From: Falsarthrobacter nasiphocae
GTDB taxonomy: Bacteria; Actinomycetota; Actinomycetes; Actinomycetales; Micrococcaceae
Direction of reading: 5' to 3'
DNA length: 64,000 nucleotides
Assembly (NCBI RefSeq): GCF_031456275.1
Contig: NZ_JAVDUI010000001.1
Coordinates: 744,001-808,000, forward strand
Under the pieces are notes generated by a model, which did not search any database, was not told the DNA's origin, and saw nothing but the letters and a program-made list of their open reading frames with translations. Positions 25,493 through 35,267 of the stretch are shown piece after piece (positions within the stretch are counted from its first letter, which is position 1; each line of letters begins with the position of its first letter). The position numbers and the translations under genes were made by a program.

Positions 25493-26608
25493 ATGACTCA
25501 GATTCAGATCCCCGAGAACCTCCTGCCCCAGGACGGCCGCTTCGGCGCAGGCCCCTCGAAGGTCCGCGCCGCCCAGATGGAGGCCATCGCCGCAGCCCAG
25601 CCCGGTCTCCTCGGCACGAGCCACCGGCAGCCAGCCGTCCGCAGCCTCGTCGGAGCCATTCGCTCCAAGCTCCTCGACGTGTTCAATGCGCCCTCGGGCT
25701 ACGAGGTCCTCCTCGGAAACGGCGGCGCCACGGCGTTCTGGGATGCGGCCGCGTTCGGGCTCGTGGAGCGGCGCGCCCAGCACCTCTCCTTCGGCGAGTT
25801 CGGCTCGAAGTTCGCGCAGGCCACCAACGAGGCCCCGTTCCTCGAGCCGAGTGAGATCATCACGTCAGCCCCGGGCACCCGCCCCGAGCCGCACGCGAGC
25901 GAGGTCGACGTCTACGCGTGGCCGCACAACGAGACCTCAACGGGCGTCATGGCCCCCGTCTCCCGGGTTCCGGGAGCCGAGGGCGCGCTGCACCTCACGG
26001 ACGCCACGTCCGCTGCGGGCGGCATCGACGTCGACCTCTCCGAGACGGATGTCTACTATTTCTCGCCGCAGAAGAACTTCGCCTCCGATGGCGGACTCTG
26101 GCTCGCCATTGCGAGTCCTGCCGCGGTGGAGCGGATCGAGCGGATCGCGGCCAGCGACCGCTGGGTCCCGAGTTTCCTCAGCCTCAAGACCGCGCTCGAC
26201 AACTCGCGCCTGGACCAGACGTACAACACGCCCTCCCTCACGACCCTCGTGGGGCTTGACGCGCAGCTGGACTGGCTCGTGAGCCTCGGCGGCATCACGG
26301 CGGCGGCGGCGCGCACCGCCGAGACCTCGGGGCTCGTCTACGAGTGGGCGGAGCGGCACGAGCTGGCCAGCCCCTTCGTCGCCCGGGCCGAGGACCGCTC
26401 GCCCGTCGTCGTCACCGTGGACTTCGCGGAGGAGGTCGACGCCGCACAGCTCGCCTCGACCCTGCGCGCGAACGGCATCCTCGACGTGGAGCCGTACCGC
26501 AAGCTGGGGCGCAACCAGCTGCGGATCGGGACGTTCGTGGCTGTCGAGAAGAGCGACGTCGCCGCCCTTCTCGCCAGCATCGACTACGTCTTGGGGTTGG
26601 CCCGGTAG
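25493..26608 (+). CDS. serC: Phosphoserine aminotransferase
   Basis: The 371-residue product is a class-V PLP enzyme of the actinobacterial SerC type. R-F-G-A-G-P-S-K-V-R lies near the start, and the PLP lysine is in F-S-P-Q-K-N-F. It converts 3-phosphohydroxypyruvate and glutamate to phosphoserine in serine synthesis. The ATG at 25493 has GAGGAG seven bases upstream. An in-frame extension upstream has no protein-like composition. Its last 25 bases overlap the end of the convergent DUF3027 gene. Confidence 0.95.
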   Translation: MTQIQIPENLLPQDGRFGAGPSKVRAAQMEAIAAAQPGLLGTSHRQPAVRSLVGAIRSKLLDVFNAPSGYEVLLGNGGATAFWDAAAFGLVERRAQHLSFGEFGSKFAQATNEAPFLEPSEIITSAPGTRPEPHASEVDVYAWPHNETSTGVMAPVSRVPGAEGALHLTDATSAAGGIDVDLSETDVYYFSPQKNFASDGGLWLAIASPAAVERIERIAASDRWVPSFLSLKTALDNSRLDQTYNTPSLTTLVGLDAQLDWLVSLGGITAAAARTAETSGLVYEWAERHELASPFVARAEDRSPVVVTVDFAEEVDAAQLASTLRANGILDVEPYRKLGRNQLRIGTFVAVEKSDVAALLASIDYVLGLAR

Positions 26609-27360
26609 CGCCTCTGCCGGCGGCGGCGCTTGACCTTGACGCTCGCCTCGATCTCCTCGGCGGTCGGGTCCTCGTCCGTGTGGTCGCCGTCCGCTGCCGG
26701 CGCCTGCTCCACCTCGGTCCGCTCTTCGGTGACGACGACGCCGGTGCCGCCCGTCTCGGCGACCGCGGGCGCCTCGACGGCCGTCGCGGGCTCGTCCTGG
26801 CCGGGCTCGGCCCCGCCCGCCTGCTGGTCCGCGTCCCCCTGCTGCGTGTCCTCGGGGCGGAGGCGGTCTGCCCACGGCACCCAGGCCGGGGCCAGGAGGG
26901 CCCCCTCGCCCGGCAGCAGCCCGATCTCGTTGACGGTGATCTTCTTGGCACGCGGCGCGCGGGCGAGGGTGGCGTACCACTGCCAGCCCCGGTAGCCCTG
27001 CTTCTGCGCGGTGAACCGGTGCGTCATGACGCGGTCCTCCTCCGGCTGCGCCCCGAGGTGATCCCCGATGGCCTCTCCCGGGAAGGCGTCCTCGAGAGCC
27101 GACCGGGCCGCGTCGACGGCCTCGGCGACGAGGGCGTCGGGCTTGGGGGCCCGCTTGCGCGCGGGGCGCTTGGGTGCCGCGCCTGCTTCAGGCGCATCCC
27201 CTGCCTCCGCCGCGGCGCCCGCCTGGGCGGCGAGCTCGGAGCCTGCAGCATCCGCGCGGTCCTGCGCGGCGCTCTCAGCGTCCGCGGCGCTCGTGGTGGC
27301 GCTGTCCATCTCTGGGCTGTCCGCCTCCGGGCCCTTCGCTGCTCCTGTACGCCGGCTCAT
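26584..27360 (-). CDS. DUF3027 family protein
   Basis: The 258-residue product has a conserved core (V-M-T-H-R-F-T-A-Q-K-Q-G-Y-R-G-W-Q-W-Y, then I-G-L-L-P-G, then W-V-P-W-A-D-R-L-R-P). This marks DUF3027, known only from actinobacteria and of unknown function. Acidic Ala/Pro-rich stretches flank the core on both sides, and the C-terminus is very basic (K-R-R-R-R-Q-R-R). Its start overlaps the stop of the cold-shock gene by four bases (ATGA). The pairing with a cold-shock protein hints at a role with nucleic acid. Confidence 0.88.
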   Translation of the reverse strand: MSRRTGAAKGPEADSPEMDSATTSAADAESAAQDRADAAGSELAAQAGAAAEAGDAPEAGAAPKRPARKRAPKPDALVAEAVDAARSALEDAFPGEAIGDHLGAQPEEDRVMTHRFTAQKQGYRGWQWYATLARAPRAKKITVNEIGLLPGEGALLAPAWVPWADRLRPEDTQQGDADQQAGGAEPGQDEPATAVEAPAVAETGGTGVVVTEERTEVEQAPAADGDHTDEDPTAEEIEASVKVKRRRRQRRYRANPKT

Positions 27361-27740
27361 GCGTCGAGCTGATCTGCCACGGCGCGCAGGAGCGCGGCGG
27401 TCTTGCGAGCGTGGACGTCCTCGGGGTACCTGCCGCGGCGCAGCCCGTTGGAGACCCCGTCAAGAAGCTTGATGAGGTCCTCGGTGATGACGGCCATGTC
27501 AGCTGCGGACTTGCGAGTGTTTCGCACGACGCTCGGGCCCTGCTCGAGCACCCGGGCGCGGAGAGCCTGGGCACCCCGGCGGTCCTGGGCCAGGTCGAAC
27601 TCCATGCGTGTCCCGGGCGAGGGCGCCGGGGATCCGGGCTCCAGGGCCGAGACGTGGAGGAAGACGTCGTCGCCGTCCTCCGAGAGGATTCTGCCGAATC
27701 CCTTCGTGGCGTCGTACCACTTCACCTTGCCGATGGGCAT
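27357..27740 (-). CDS. Cold-shock domain protein with C-terminal extension
   Basis: The 127-residue product has a cold-shock domain at residues 1-67 with RNP1-like K-G-F-G-R-I and RNP2-like V-F-L-H-V-S-A-L, then a further 60 residues predicted mainly helical. Ordinary Csp proteins are about 67 residues, so half of this protein is additional. CSD proteins bind single-stranded RNA or DNA as chaperones. The ATG at 27740 starts directly at the domain (M-P-I-G-K-V-K-W-Y). It is the first gene of an operon with DUF3027. Confidence 0.9.
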   Translation of the reverse strand: MPIGKVKWYDATKGFGRILSEDGDDVFLHVSALEPGSPAPSPGTRMEFDLAQDRRGAQALRARVLEQGPSVVRNTRKSAADMAVITEDLIKLLDGVSNGLRRGRYPEDVHARKTAALLRAVADQLDA

Positions 27741-27956
27741 ATGTCTTGCCTGCCTACTTCGTCTTTCATCGCTCCGGGCCTCGTGGGCTCCCGGGCGGAA
27801 ACGTGGGGGGCGGAGCTGACTCGCTGCACGCCCATGACTCCCCAAGCCTACCCGCGCCGCCTGCGGTGCTCGTCAGGGCTCCCCGGCCTCACCCCGGCCG
27901 GGCTCGGCGATCCGGCGCTTGTCCTCGGCGGGAGCGAGCGTGGAAGAATACAAGGT

Positions 27957-28244
27957 ATGACATTCCGCGCGACTGAGCAGACCCCTGCGGGGCATCGCCC
28001 CGAGTCCGAGCCCGCGCATCCTGCGCACGCCCCCCTCGCGGCGGCCCGGGGCGTTCTCATGGGGCTCGCTGTCGTCTGCGCGGTGATCGGCGTGGCGGCG
28101 GTCGCCGTCGTCGTCTTCCTGGGGCTGAGCCACCAGGGCGTGCCGGGCGGACTGGTCCCGCTGTTCCTGGCCCTCCTTCCCGCCGCGTTCGTGGCGCTGC
28201 TTCTCGCGATCATCACAGGAGTCATTCAGCGAAAGCTCTCCTGA
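27957..28244 (+). CDS. Small membrane protein of unknown function
   Basis: The 95-residue product has a polar N-terminal 30 residues and two membrane helices (about 32-55 and 63-87) ending in I-Q-R-K-L-S. It resembles no named family that I can tell. AAGG sits only one base before the ATG, too close for a normal ribosome-binding site. The gene is divergent from the cold-shock operon and lies 62 bases ahead of the next two-component system. Confidence 0.65.
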   Translation: MTFRATEQTPAGHRPESEPAHPAHAPLAAARGVLMGLAVVCAVIGVAAVAVVVFLGLSHQGVPGGLVPLFLALLPAAFVALLLAIITGVIQRKLS

Positions 28245-28306
28245 CGCGCTGGAAGTATCGGGTGTTCATCCTGGCGTCTTTCAGGATTCCTTGGTGAGAT
28301 GGAGGG

Positions 28307-29017
28307 GTGAATACGCAACCAGCCGAAGCCAAGCTCCTCGTTGTCGATGACGAGCCCAACATTCGCGAACTGCTCACCACGTCCCTGCGATTCGCAGGCT
28401 TCGACGTCGTCTCCGCGGCCAACGGCCGCGAGGCGCTCGCCGCTGTGGAAGCTGACGAGCCGGACCTCGCCGTCCTCGACGTCATGCTCCCTGACATGGA
28501 CGGGTTCAGCATCACGCGCCGCCTCCGTGCCGCGGGCAAGCAGTTCCCCGTGGTCTTCCTGACCGCCAAGGACGGGACCGAGGACAAGGTCCAGGGCCTC
28601 ACCGTCGGAGGCGACGACTACGTCACCAAGCCGTTCAGCCTGGACGAGGTGGTGGCCCGCATCCGCGCCGTCCTTCGCCGCACGCACCCGTTCGACGACG
28701 ACGAGGCCATCCTCCGCGTCGACGACCTCGAGCTCGACGACGACGCCCACGAGGTTCGCCGCGCGGGACAGGTCATCGACCTCTCCCCCACCGAGTTCAA
28801 GCTCCTGCGCTACCTCATGATGAACCCCAACCGGGTCCTGTCCAAGGCGCAGATTCTCGACCACGTGTGGGAGTACGACTTCAACGGGGACGCGTCCATC
28901 GTCGAGTCCTACATCTCGTACCTGCGCCGCAAGATCGATTCGAACAAGGAGCTGACCCCGCTCATTCAGACCAAGCGCGGCGTCGGCTACCTCCTTCGGA
29001 CCGCGGACAAGCGCTAG
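28307..29017 (+). CDS. OmpR family response regulator
   Basis: The 236-residue product has a receiver domain (acid pair D14-D15, phospho-acceptor Asp58 in V-L-D-V-M-L-P, Lys in V-T-K-P-F) and a C-terminal winged helix (L-S-P-T-E-F-K-L-L-R-Y-L and R-G-V-G-Y-L-L-R). The start is GTG. The GGAGG directly before it leaves almost no spacer, so the start is somewhat uncertain. It is co-transcribed with the kinase three bases downstream. The signal is unknown. Confidence 0.9.
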   Translation: MNTQPAEAKLLVVDDEPNIRELLTTSLRFAGFDVVSAANGREALAAVEADEPDLAVLDVMLPDMDGFSITRRLRAAGKQFPVVFLTAKDGTEDKVQGLTVGGDDYVTKPFSLDEVVARIRAVLRRTHPFDDDEAILRVDDLELDDDAHEVRRAGQVIDLSPTEFKLLRYLMMNPNRVLSKAQILDHVWEYDFNGDASIVESYISYLRRKIDSNKELTPLIQTKRGVGYLLRTADKR

Positions 29018-29020
29018 ACG

Positions 29021-30577
29021 TTGCTCCTCTCCTTCTGGCGGGCGACGTCCCTTCGGACCAAGCTCGTGACCATCACGACCCTCCTGACGTTCGCCACGGT
29101 GACCATCACGGGGATCCTGTCCGTCATCATGCTCCGAAGCAGCCTCATTCAGAGGATGGACGCGGAGCTCAAGGACTCCTCCTCCTCGATTGCCCGTGTG
29201 GTGTTCAACGGACACCAGACGGGCACATCGCAGGAGACGGAGCTCTTGCGCACGTATGGCGCCATCCTCAGCGCGGACAACGTCGTCCTGGCCCAGAGCA
29301 CGCCCACCGGCGGCGGGGACACCCCGGATCTCAACGCGTACACGCTTGAAGAGCTGCGCTCGCACGGCAGCGCCGGCTTCACCATCCGCGGCACGAACAT
29401 CGGCTCTCCCGGGTGGCGCGTCATGGCGTTTGACGTCGACAACACGCCCAAGCAGACGCTCATCGTGGCGCAGTCCATGGAGCGGACCGAGAGCGTGTCC
29501 AACAACGCAGCCGCGCTCCTCTCGAGCATCGGGCTCATCACGACGCTGACGGCTACGCTCATCGCCTATCTCGTCGTCACCCGCGCGTTCTCACCCCTGC
29601 AGAGGGTTGAGCGGACGGCGGCCAAGATCGCCGAGGGAGACCTGTCCCAGCGCGTCACCGTCGAGAACCCGTCCACGGAGATCGGCCGCCTCTCCCGCTC
29701 GCTCAACGCCATGCTCGCGCACATCGAGTCGGCGTTCGCCGCGCAGGCGCAGACAGAGGCGAGCATGCGCCGCTTCATCTCTGACGCCTCCCACGAGCTG
29801 CGGACCCCGCTGGTGACGATCCGCGGGTACTCCGAGCTCTACTCCAAGGGCGCAATGTCCACCGAGCGGGACGTCGCCGCGGCCATGGGGCGCATCGAGT
29901 CAGAGGCCCGCCGCATGGGCGCGCTCGTTGAGGACCTCCTGACGCTGGCCCGCGCGGACGAGAAGCGGCCTCTCGACCTTGAGCCGATCGACCTCTACAT
30001 TCTCGCCCTCGACGCAGCAGCCGACGCCCAGGCGGGGTCGGGCACGCACCCGGTCACCGTCGTCGGCCTCGAGCCAGGGCAGGGGCCGCGGCCGGCCCCC
30101 GTCATCGCAGACGACGCCCGCATGCGCCAGGTGGTCACCAACCTCCTGACCAACGCCATGCGGTACACGCCCGAGGGCACGCGGATCGAGCTCGCCGTCG
30201 GCCAGCGGGCGGACGGCCTCTCCGCCCCCGAGTCCGTCCTCGAGATTCGCGATCACGGCCCGGGCATCAGCGAGGCGGACCAGGCGAGGGTCTTCGAGCG
30301 CTTCTACCGCTCGGACGAGTCCCGCCACAGGCAGACCGGCGGCACCGGACTCGGGCTGGCGATCGTCGCCGCGATCACCGCTCAGCACGGCGGGACGGTC
30401 CGCCTCTCCACGACCCCGGGCGGCGGCGCGACCTTCACCGTCGCGCTCCCCTACCGCCCCTTCGAGGACGACGTCTTCGATGACGCGGAGGACGACGACG
30501 CAGCCGACGGCCCGAACCCCGCCGGATCCGGCGGGCCGGATGAGGATATCCACGTTTCTCGCACTCCCGGCTCCTAG
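29021..30577 (+). CDS. Membrane sensor histidine kinase
   Basis: The 518-residue product has a first membrane helix at about 14-36, an extracellular domain of about 135 residues, and a second helix near 165-187. HAMP follows, then a HisKA domain with His258 (D-A-S-H-E-L-R-T-P-L) and a HATPase domain (N-L-L-T-N-A-M-R-Y, D-H-G-P-G-I, G-G-T-G-L-G-L). The C-terminal 35 residues are acidic (D-D-V-F-D-D-A-E-D-D-D-A). The start codon is TTG, three bases after the response regulator stop. The two form one system of unknown stimulus. Confidence 0.9.
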   Translation: MLLSFWRATSLRTKLVTITTLLTFATVTITGILSVIMLRSSLIQRMDAELKDSSSSIARVVFNGHQTGTSQETELLRTYGAILSADNVVLAQSTPTGGGDTPDLNAYTLEELRSHGSAGFTIRGTNIGSPGWRVMAFDVDNTPKQTLIVAQSMERTESVSNNAAALLSSIGLITTLTATLIAYLVVTRAFSPLQRVERTAAKIAEGDLSQRVTVENPSTEIGRLSRSLNAMLAHIESAFAAQAQTEASMRRFISDASHELRTPLVTIRGYSELYSKGAMSTERDVAAAMGRIESEARRMGALVEDLLTLARADEKRPLDLEPIDLYILALDAAADAQAGSGTHPVTVVGLEPGQGPRPAPVIADDARMRQVVTNLLTNAMRYTPEGTRIELAVGQRADGLSAPESVLEIRDHGPGISEADQARVFERFYRSDESRHRQTGGTGLGLAIVAAITAQHGGTVRLSTTPGGGATFTVALPYRPFEDDVFDDAEDDDAADGPNPAGSGGPDEDIHVSRTPGS

Positions 30578-30667
30578 ATTCTCTCCGGCGCGCATCCTTG
30601 AGTCACCGGGCGGAACACCCCGCTCGTCAGACACAACGCCCGTGGCGGCGAGACCCAAGGAGGAGTT

Positions 30668-30955
30668 ATGGCCATTTTCAACGTGGACAGCGAGCAGCTG
30701 GCCCAGCAGAGCGCCCAGGTTCAGGGAACCATCGCCCGCCTGCAGACTGAGATCAACCAGATGCAGGCGGGCCTTCAGGGGCTTCAGGCGTCCTGGGGCG
30801 GCCAGGCGTCGAACCGTTTCCAGGGACTCGTAGTGGAGTGGCGGGCCACCCAGATGCGGGTCGAGGAGTCCTTGCTCCACATCAACGAAGCCCTGAGCAG
30901 CGCCTCACGCACCTACGCGGAAGTCGAGTCGCAGAATACCGCCATGTTCGGGTAG
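30668..30955 (+). CDS. WXG100 family protein
   Basis: The 95-residue helical-hairpin protein has the central W-G-G (residues 43-45) that gives the family its name and a C-terminal Y-x-x-x-E (83-87) type VII secretion signal. Members are exported by ESX/type VII systems and act as effectors or chaperones. An ideal AAGGAGG lies upstream. No EccC, EccD or other secretion gene is in the window, so it is an orphan here. It follows the kinase gene by 90 bases. Confidence 0.9.
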   Translation: MAIFNVDSEQLAQQSAQVQGTIARLQTEINQMQAGLQGLQASWGGQASNRFQGLVVEWRATQMRVEESLLHINEALSSASRTYAEVESQNTAMFG

Positions 30956-30960
30956 CGGGA

Positions 30961-31037
30961 GCGCCCCGCGGTGCGCCCGGCGGGCGAGCGGCGGGCGAGC
31001 GGCGGGCGAGCGGCGCACCCGCAGTCGCCGCGGGGCG
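30961..31037. terminator. Large hairpin with 11-bp tandem repeats in its loop
   Basis: Two nested stems (CGCCCCGCGG 30962-30971 with CCGCGGGGCG 31028-31037, and GGTGCGCC 30970-30977 with GGCGCACC 31012-31019) surround three perfect copies of CGGCGGGCGAG (30978-31010). It lies between the convergent WXG100 and RNase H genes and could end both. No T-run is present. Confidence 0.55.
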
Positions 31038-31067
31038 AGATCCCGCCCGGGGGCCACCGCGGTCGGG

Positions 31068-32093
31068 CTAGGCCTCGCGGGTGCCCTGGTGCCAGATGAT
31101 CTGCCAGCGGCCGTTCTGGCTGGTCCACATGGACGAACGCAAGACAGTGCGGTCCGTGTGAGCGGCTCGGTAGATGAGCTGGATGAGGCCAGGCGCCAGC
31201 TCCCTGGAGGCGATCACCTCGATCTGCGGGGCCTGCTCGGCCTCTTCCCCCTCAATCAGGGCAAGCATCTCGGCGCGGTCATACCGCCGTCCCGACGAGC
31301 CCACCTCCATGAAGTCAGCGTGGAGGAGGAAGGCGACGTCGGCGATGTCCGCGCGGCCCTCTGGGGACGCGAGGCGCCGTTCGAGCGCGAGCACCTCTTC
31401 GTGCGGGCTCCGCTCTGACTCGACGATGCTCCAGGAGGCCCCCTCCTCGTCCCACGTGAGGGCGGCCTCCTGGGCCGCCGCCGGCGAGCTCCCACGCGGG
31501 GCCGGTGCCTGGCCGCCTGCACGCGGGGCCGGTGCCTGGGCGCCTGCACGCGGGGATGCCGCCGCGTCGGTGGCGACATGGGCCGGCTCCGGGTCCCTGG
31601 GCCCGGCAGCCTCGTGCGCGGCGGCACGAGCGGGCTGCGGGAAGCCGGGGCCCGCGTCGCCGCCGTTGCCGCGGGCGAAGCGCTGCGCCGCGCCGTTGGC
31701 CTTCTTGTCGGCCGCCTCGTTGAGGGGATGGCCCGCGTGGCCCTTGACCCAGGTGAAGGTCACGGTGCGCCCTGCCATCTCGCGGTCGATCTCCTTGAGG
31801 AGGTCCACATTGAGCACGGGCTTGCCGTCCGCCTTGCGCCAGCCCTTCCGCTTCCACCCGGGCATCCACTTGGTCACGGAATTGATGACGTACTGGCTGT
31901 CGCAGAGCACCTGGAGCTCGCTGACGTGGCGGGTCTGCCGGAGCAGGTCCAGCACGGCCATGAGCTCGCCCATGTTGTTGGTGCCGCGGGGCCAGCCGCC
32001 GGAGGCCCAGGTGTCCTCGTCGATATACCAGCCCCAGCCGGCGGGCCCGGGGTTTCCGAGGGCGGATCCGTCTGCTGCGGCAATAATCTTCAT
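31068..32093 (-). CDS. Ribonuclease HI fused to an NTF2-like (DUF4440/SnoaL) domain
   Basis: The 341-residue product starts with RNase HI (residues 1-140), with the catalytic acids D8, E43, D65 and D129 and the H-A-G-H loop, so it should cut RNA in RNA-DNA hybrids. A Pro/Ala-rich linker with A-P-A-P-R-A-G-G-Q repeats follows. Residues about 225-341 form an NTF2-like domain (V-L-A-L-E-R-R-L, F-M-E-V-G-S-S-G-R-R-Y, W-R-I-I-W-H-Q-G-type end). RNase HI alone is about 150 residues. No Shine-Dalgarno sequence is present, and GATACT seven bases upstream of the ATG suggests a leaderless message. Confidence 0.88.
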   Translation of the reverse strand: MKIIAAADGSALGNPGPAGWGWYIDEDTWASGGWPRGTNNMGELMAVLDLLRQTRHVSELQVLCDSQYVINSVTKWMPGWKRKGWRKADGKPVLNVDLLKEIDREMAGRTVTFTWVKGHAGHPLNEAADKKANGAAQRFARGNGGDAGPGFPQPARAAAHEAAGPRDPEPAHVATDAAASPRAGAQAPAPRAGGQAPAPRGSSPAAAQEAALTWDEEGASWSIVESERSPHEEVLALERRLASPEGRADIADVAFLLHADFMEVGSSGRRYDRAEMLALIEGEEAEQAPQIEVIASRELAPGLIQLIYRAAHTDRTVLRSSMWTSQNGRWQIIWHQGTREA

Positions 32094-32100
32094 GAGACCC

Positions 32101-32106
32101 AGTATC
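32101..32106 (-). promoter_or_regulatory. Candidate -10 box of a leaderless RNase HI message
   Basis: GATACT on the minus strand ends exactly seven bases before the ATG. No -35 match was found. Confidence 0.4.
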
Positions 32107-32189
32107 CCAGACCGGCCCCGGGCCGCTGGGGACGGCGGCCGGGCACGCAGGCCGGACCGCGGCATCCCCGAGCGGGCGCGCACACGGAA

Positions 32190-32228
32190 GCGGGCCCGCC
32201 CCGAGCGCTGTGCTCGGGACGGGCCCGC
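32190..32228 (-). terminator. Terminator of groL
   Basis: GCGGGCCCG and CCCCGAGC pair with GCTCGGG and CGGGCCCGC, leaving a short loop and one mismatch. It lies about 30 bases after the groL stop. Confidence 0.75.
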
Positions 32229-32255
32229 GTGGGTCTGCGCGTGGGCGCGTCGCGA

Positions 32256-34038
<1,783 letters not shown>

Positions 34039-34043
34039 GTCCA

Positions 34044-34072
34044 TTGTTAGCACTCTCCCCTGATGAGTGCAA
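34044..34072 (-). promoter_or_regulatory. groL promoter
   Basis: On the minus strand TTGCAC (34067-34072), a 17-base spacer and TAACAA (34044-34049). The -35 box is inside CIRCE 2 and the start point is expected beside CIRCE 1. Confidence 0.7.
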
Positions 34073-34073
34073 G
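34047..34073. promoter_or_regulatory. CIRCE operator 2 (HrcA site) overlapping the promoter
   Basis: TTAGCACTC-N9-GAGTGCAAG. One arm is perfect and the other has two changes, which create the -35 hexamer of the promoter. Confidence 0.88.
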
Positions 34074-34123
34074 ACAGGTGGGCCCTGGGCGAAACCCGCC
34101 CGAGCCGGGCCTCGCGCCCGCCC

Positions 34124-34735
34124 CTATCCCGCGCCGTAGCCCGGGGAGACGACGACCACGAGGCTCTTGCCGAGGCTCTTGTCCACGGCCGTTGCCGCTC
34201 CCCCGAGGTCGCTCGCGAGAAGGTCAGCGGCGGCCTTCGTCGAGGACCCGCTGTAGTAGACGGTCGTGCGCCCCGGGTCCTCCTGGCCCCACACCCCGAT
34301 CTGGCCGATGACCCACCCCTTGGCGGACAGCGCAGCCGCGTCGTCGCGCTGGCGGCCCTCCGCTCCGGTCGCGTTGAACACGTTGACCGTCCGCTTGCGC
34401 AGGGCCTTGTCTGCGGCAGCGCTCTCCGGCGTGCTCGCCGAGGCGGACGGGCTGGGGCTGGCGGAGGCCGACGACGGGGCCGCCGAGGGCACCGCATGCT
34501 GCGACGCGCGGGGCATGAAGCCGAAGAAAGGCAGAACGAACGCGGCCACGAAGCCCACGAGGAGCGCGCACAGGCCAGCCACCACGAGCGTGCCGACCCG
34601 GCCGGCCGGCTCGACAAAGCGCGCACGATGGGCCCCTACATGGCGGGGGTTCTCCGGGATCTCGTCGTACGAGTCCCGGGGCCACGCCTCGCCGGCGCCC
34701 CTCTCGTGCCGAGGCGCGTCGTCACTCATACTCAT
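34124..34735 (-). CDS. LytR_C domain membrane protein
   Basis: The 203-residue product has a cytoplasmic tail, one membrane helix (about 46-70) and a Ser/Ala/Pro-rich spacer. The extracellular LytR_C domain (V-N-V-F-N-A-T-G, then G-W-V-I-G-Q-I-G, then T-V-Y-Y-S-G) follows. This domain accompanies LytR-CpsA-Psr wall ligases but also occurs alone; its function is unknown. The start overlaps the end of the DUF3263 gene by four bases. A second ATG two codons on is equally possible. Confidence 0.85.
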   Translation of the reverse strand: MSMSDDAPRHERGAGEAWPRDSYDEIPENPRHVGAHRARFVEPAGRVGTLVVAGLCALLVGFVAAFVLPFFGFMPRASQHAVPSAAPSSASASPSPSASASTPESAAADKALRKRTVNVFNATGAEGRQRDDAAALSAKGWVIGQIGVWGQEDPGRTTVYYSGSSTKAAADLLASDLGGAATAVDKSLGKSLVVVVSPGYGAG

Positions 34736-35079
34736 CGGGGCTCCTCCGCAGCAGGAGGCGCGGGGGCCTCGGCGGCCCAGCCGCCGAGCGAGTACCGAGA
34801 CCGCGCCTCGTCGACTCTCCCGGAAAGTCTAGCGACGAGAGCCGGAAACTCCCGTGCCGCGCGGGGGTCCTGCAGCAGACTGCGAACCATCAGGTAGTGG
34901 TCCACGGGCTCGAGGCCGAGGCGCGTGCGGATCGCGCGGTCCTTGGGGGCGGTGTGCTTCCACGGCTCGGACTCCAGCTCGAGGCTGGCTCGCTCCTGCG
35001 GGGTCAAGGGGGCGGGGGCCTCGGCGCGCGCTCCGTCTCCCTCCGTCGAGGGCTGGGGCACGGGGCTGGCGTCAGGCAT
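34732..35079 (-). CDS. DUF3263 family protein
   Basis: The 115-residue product has an acidic tail of about 35 residues and then the DUF3263 core (L-T-P-Q-E-R-A-S-L-E-L-E-S-E-P-W-K through Y-L-M-V-R-S-L-L). The core looks like a small helix-turn-helix domain and is restricted to actinobacteria; it almost always precedes a LytR_C protein, as here. No Shine-Dalgarno sequence lies before the ATG, but TAGACT ends exactly seven bases upstream, so the message is probably leaderless. Confidence 0.85.
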   Translation of the reverse strand: MPDASPVPQPSTEGDGARAEAPAPLTPQERASLELESEPWKHTAPKDRAIRTRLGLEPVDHYLMVRSLLQDPRAAREFPALVARLSGRVDEARSRYSLGGWAAEAPAPPAAEEPR

Positions 35080-35086
35080 ACGGACT

Positions 35087-35092
35087 AGTCTA
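35087..35092 (-). promoter_or_regulatory. Candidate -10 box of the leaderless DUF3263-LytR_C operon
   Basis: TAGACT on the minus strand, seven bases before the ATG, with no ribosome-binding site in between. Confidence 0.5.
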
Positions 35093-35267
35093 GGAAACTT
35101 GCGGGTCCGCGCGCGATGCGGCCTGGGGCCTGTCGAGCGTCGCGGCCCAGGGCGGCGGGGCACCCGCCGCGAGGGACGCCGTTCCCGCGGGGCCCGCCCC
35201 GGCGCCAGCCGCCGTCGTCGTCCGCCCGCTCTTGACCCACCGCCGACCACCGCCAGCAGGAGTGCGC

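Noticed and set aside
30668-30955. A type VII secretion locus or polymorphic toxin cluster around the WXG100 gene
   Set aside because: No EccC ATPase, EccD channel, LXG toxin or immunity gene is in the neighbourhood.
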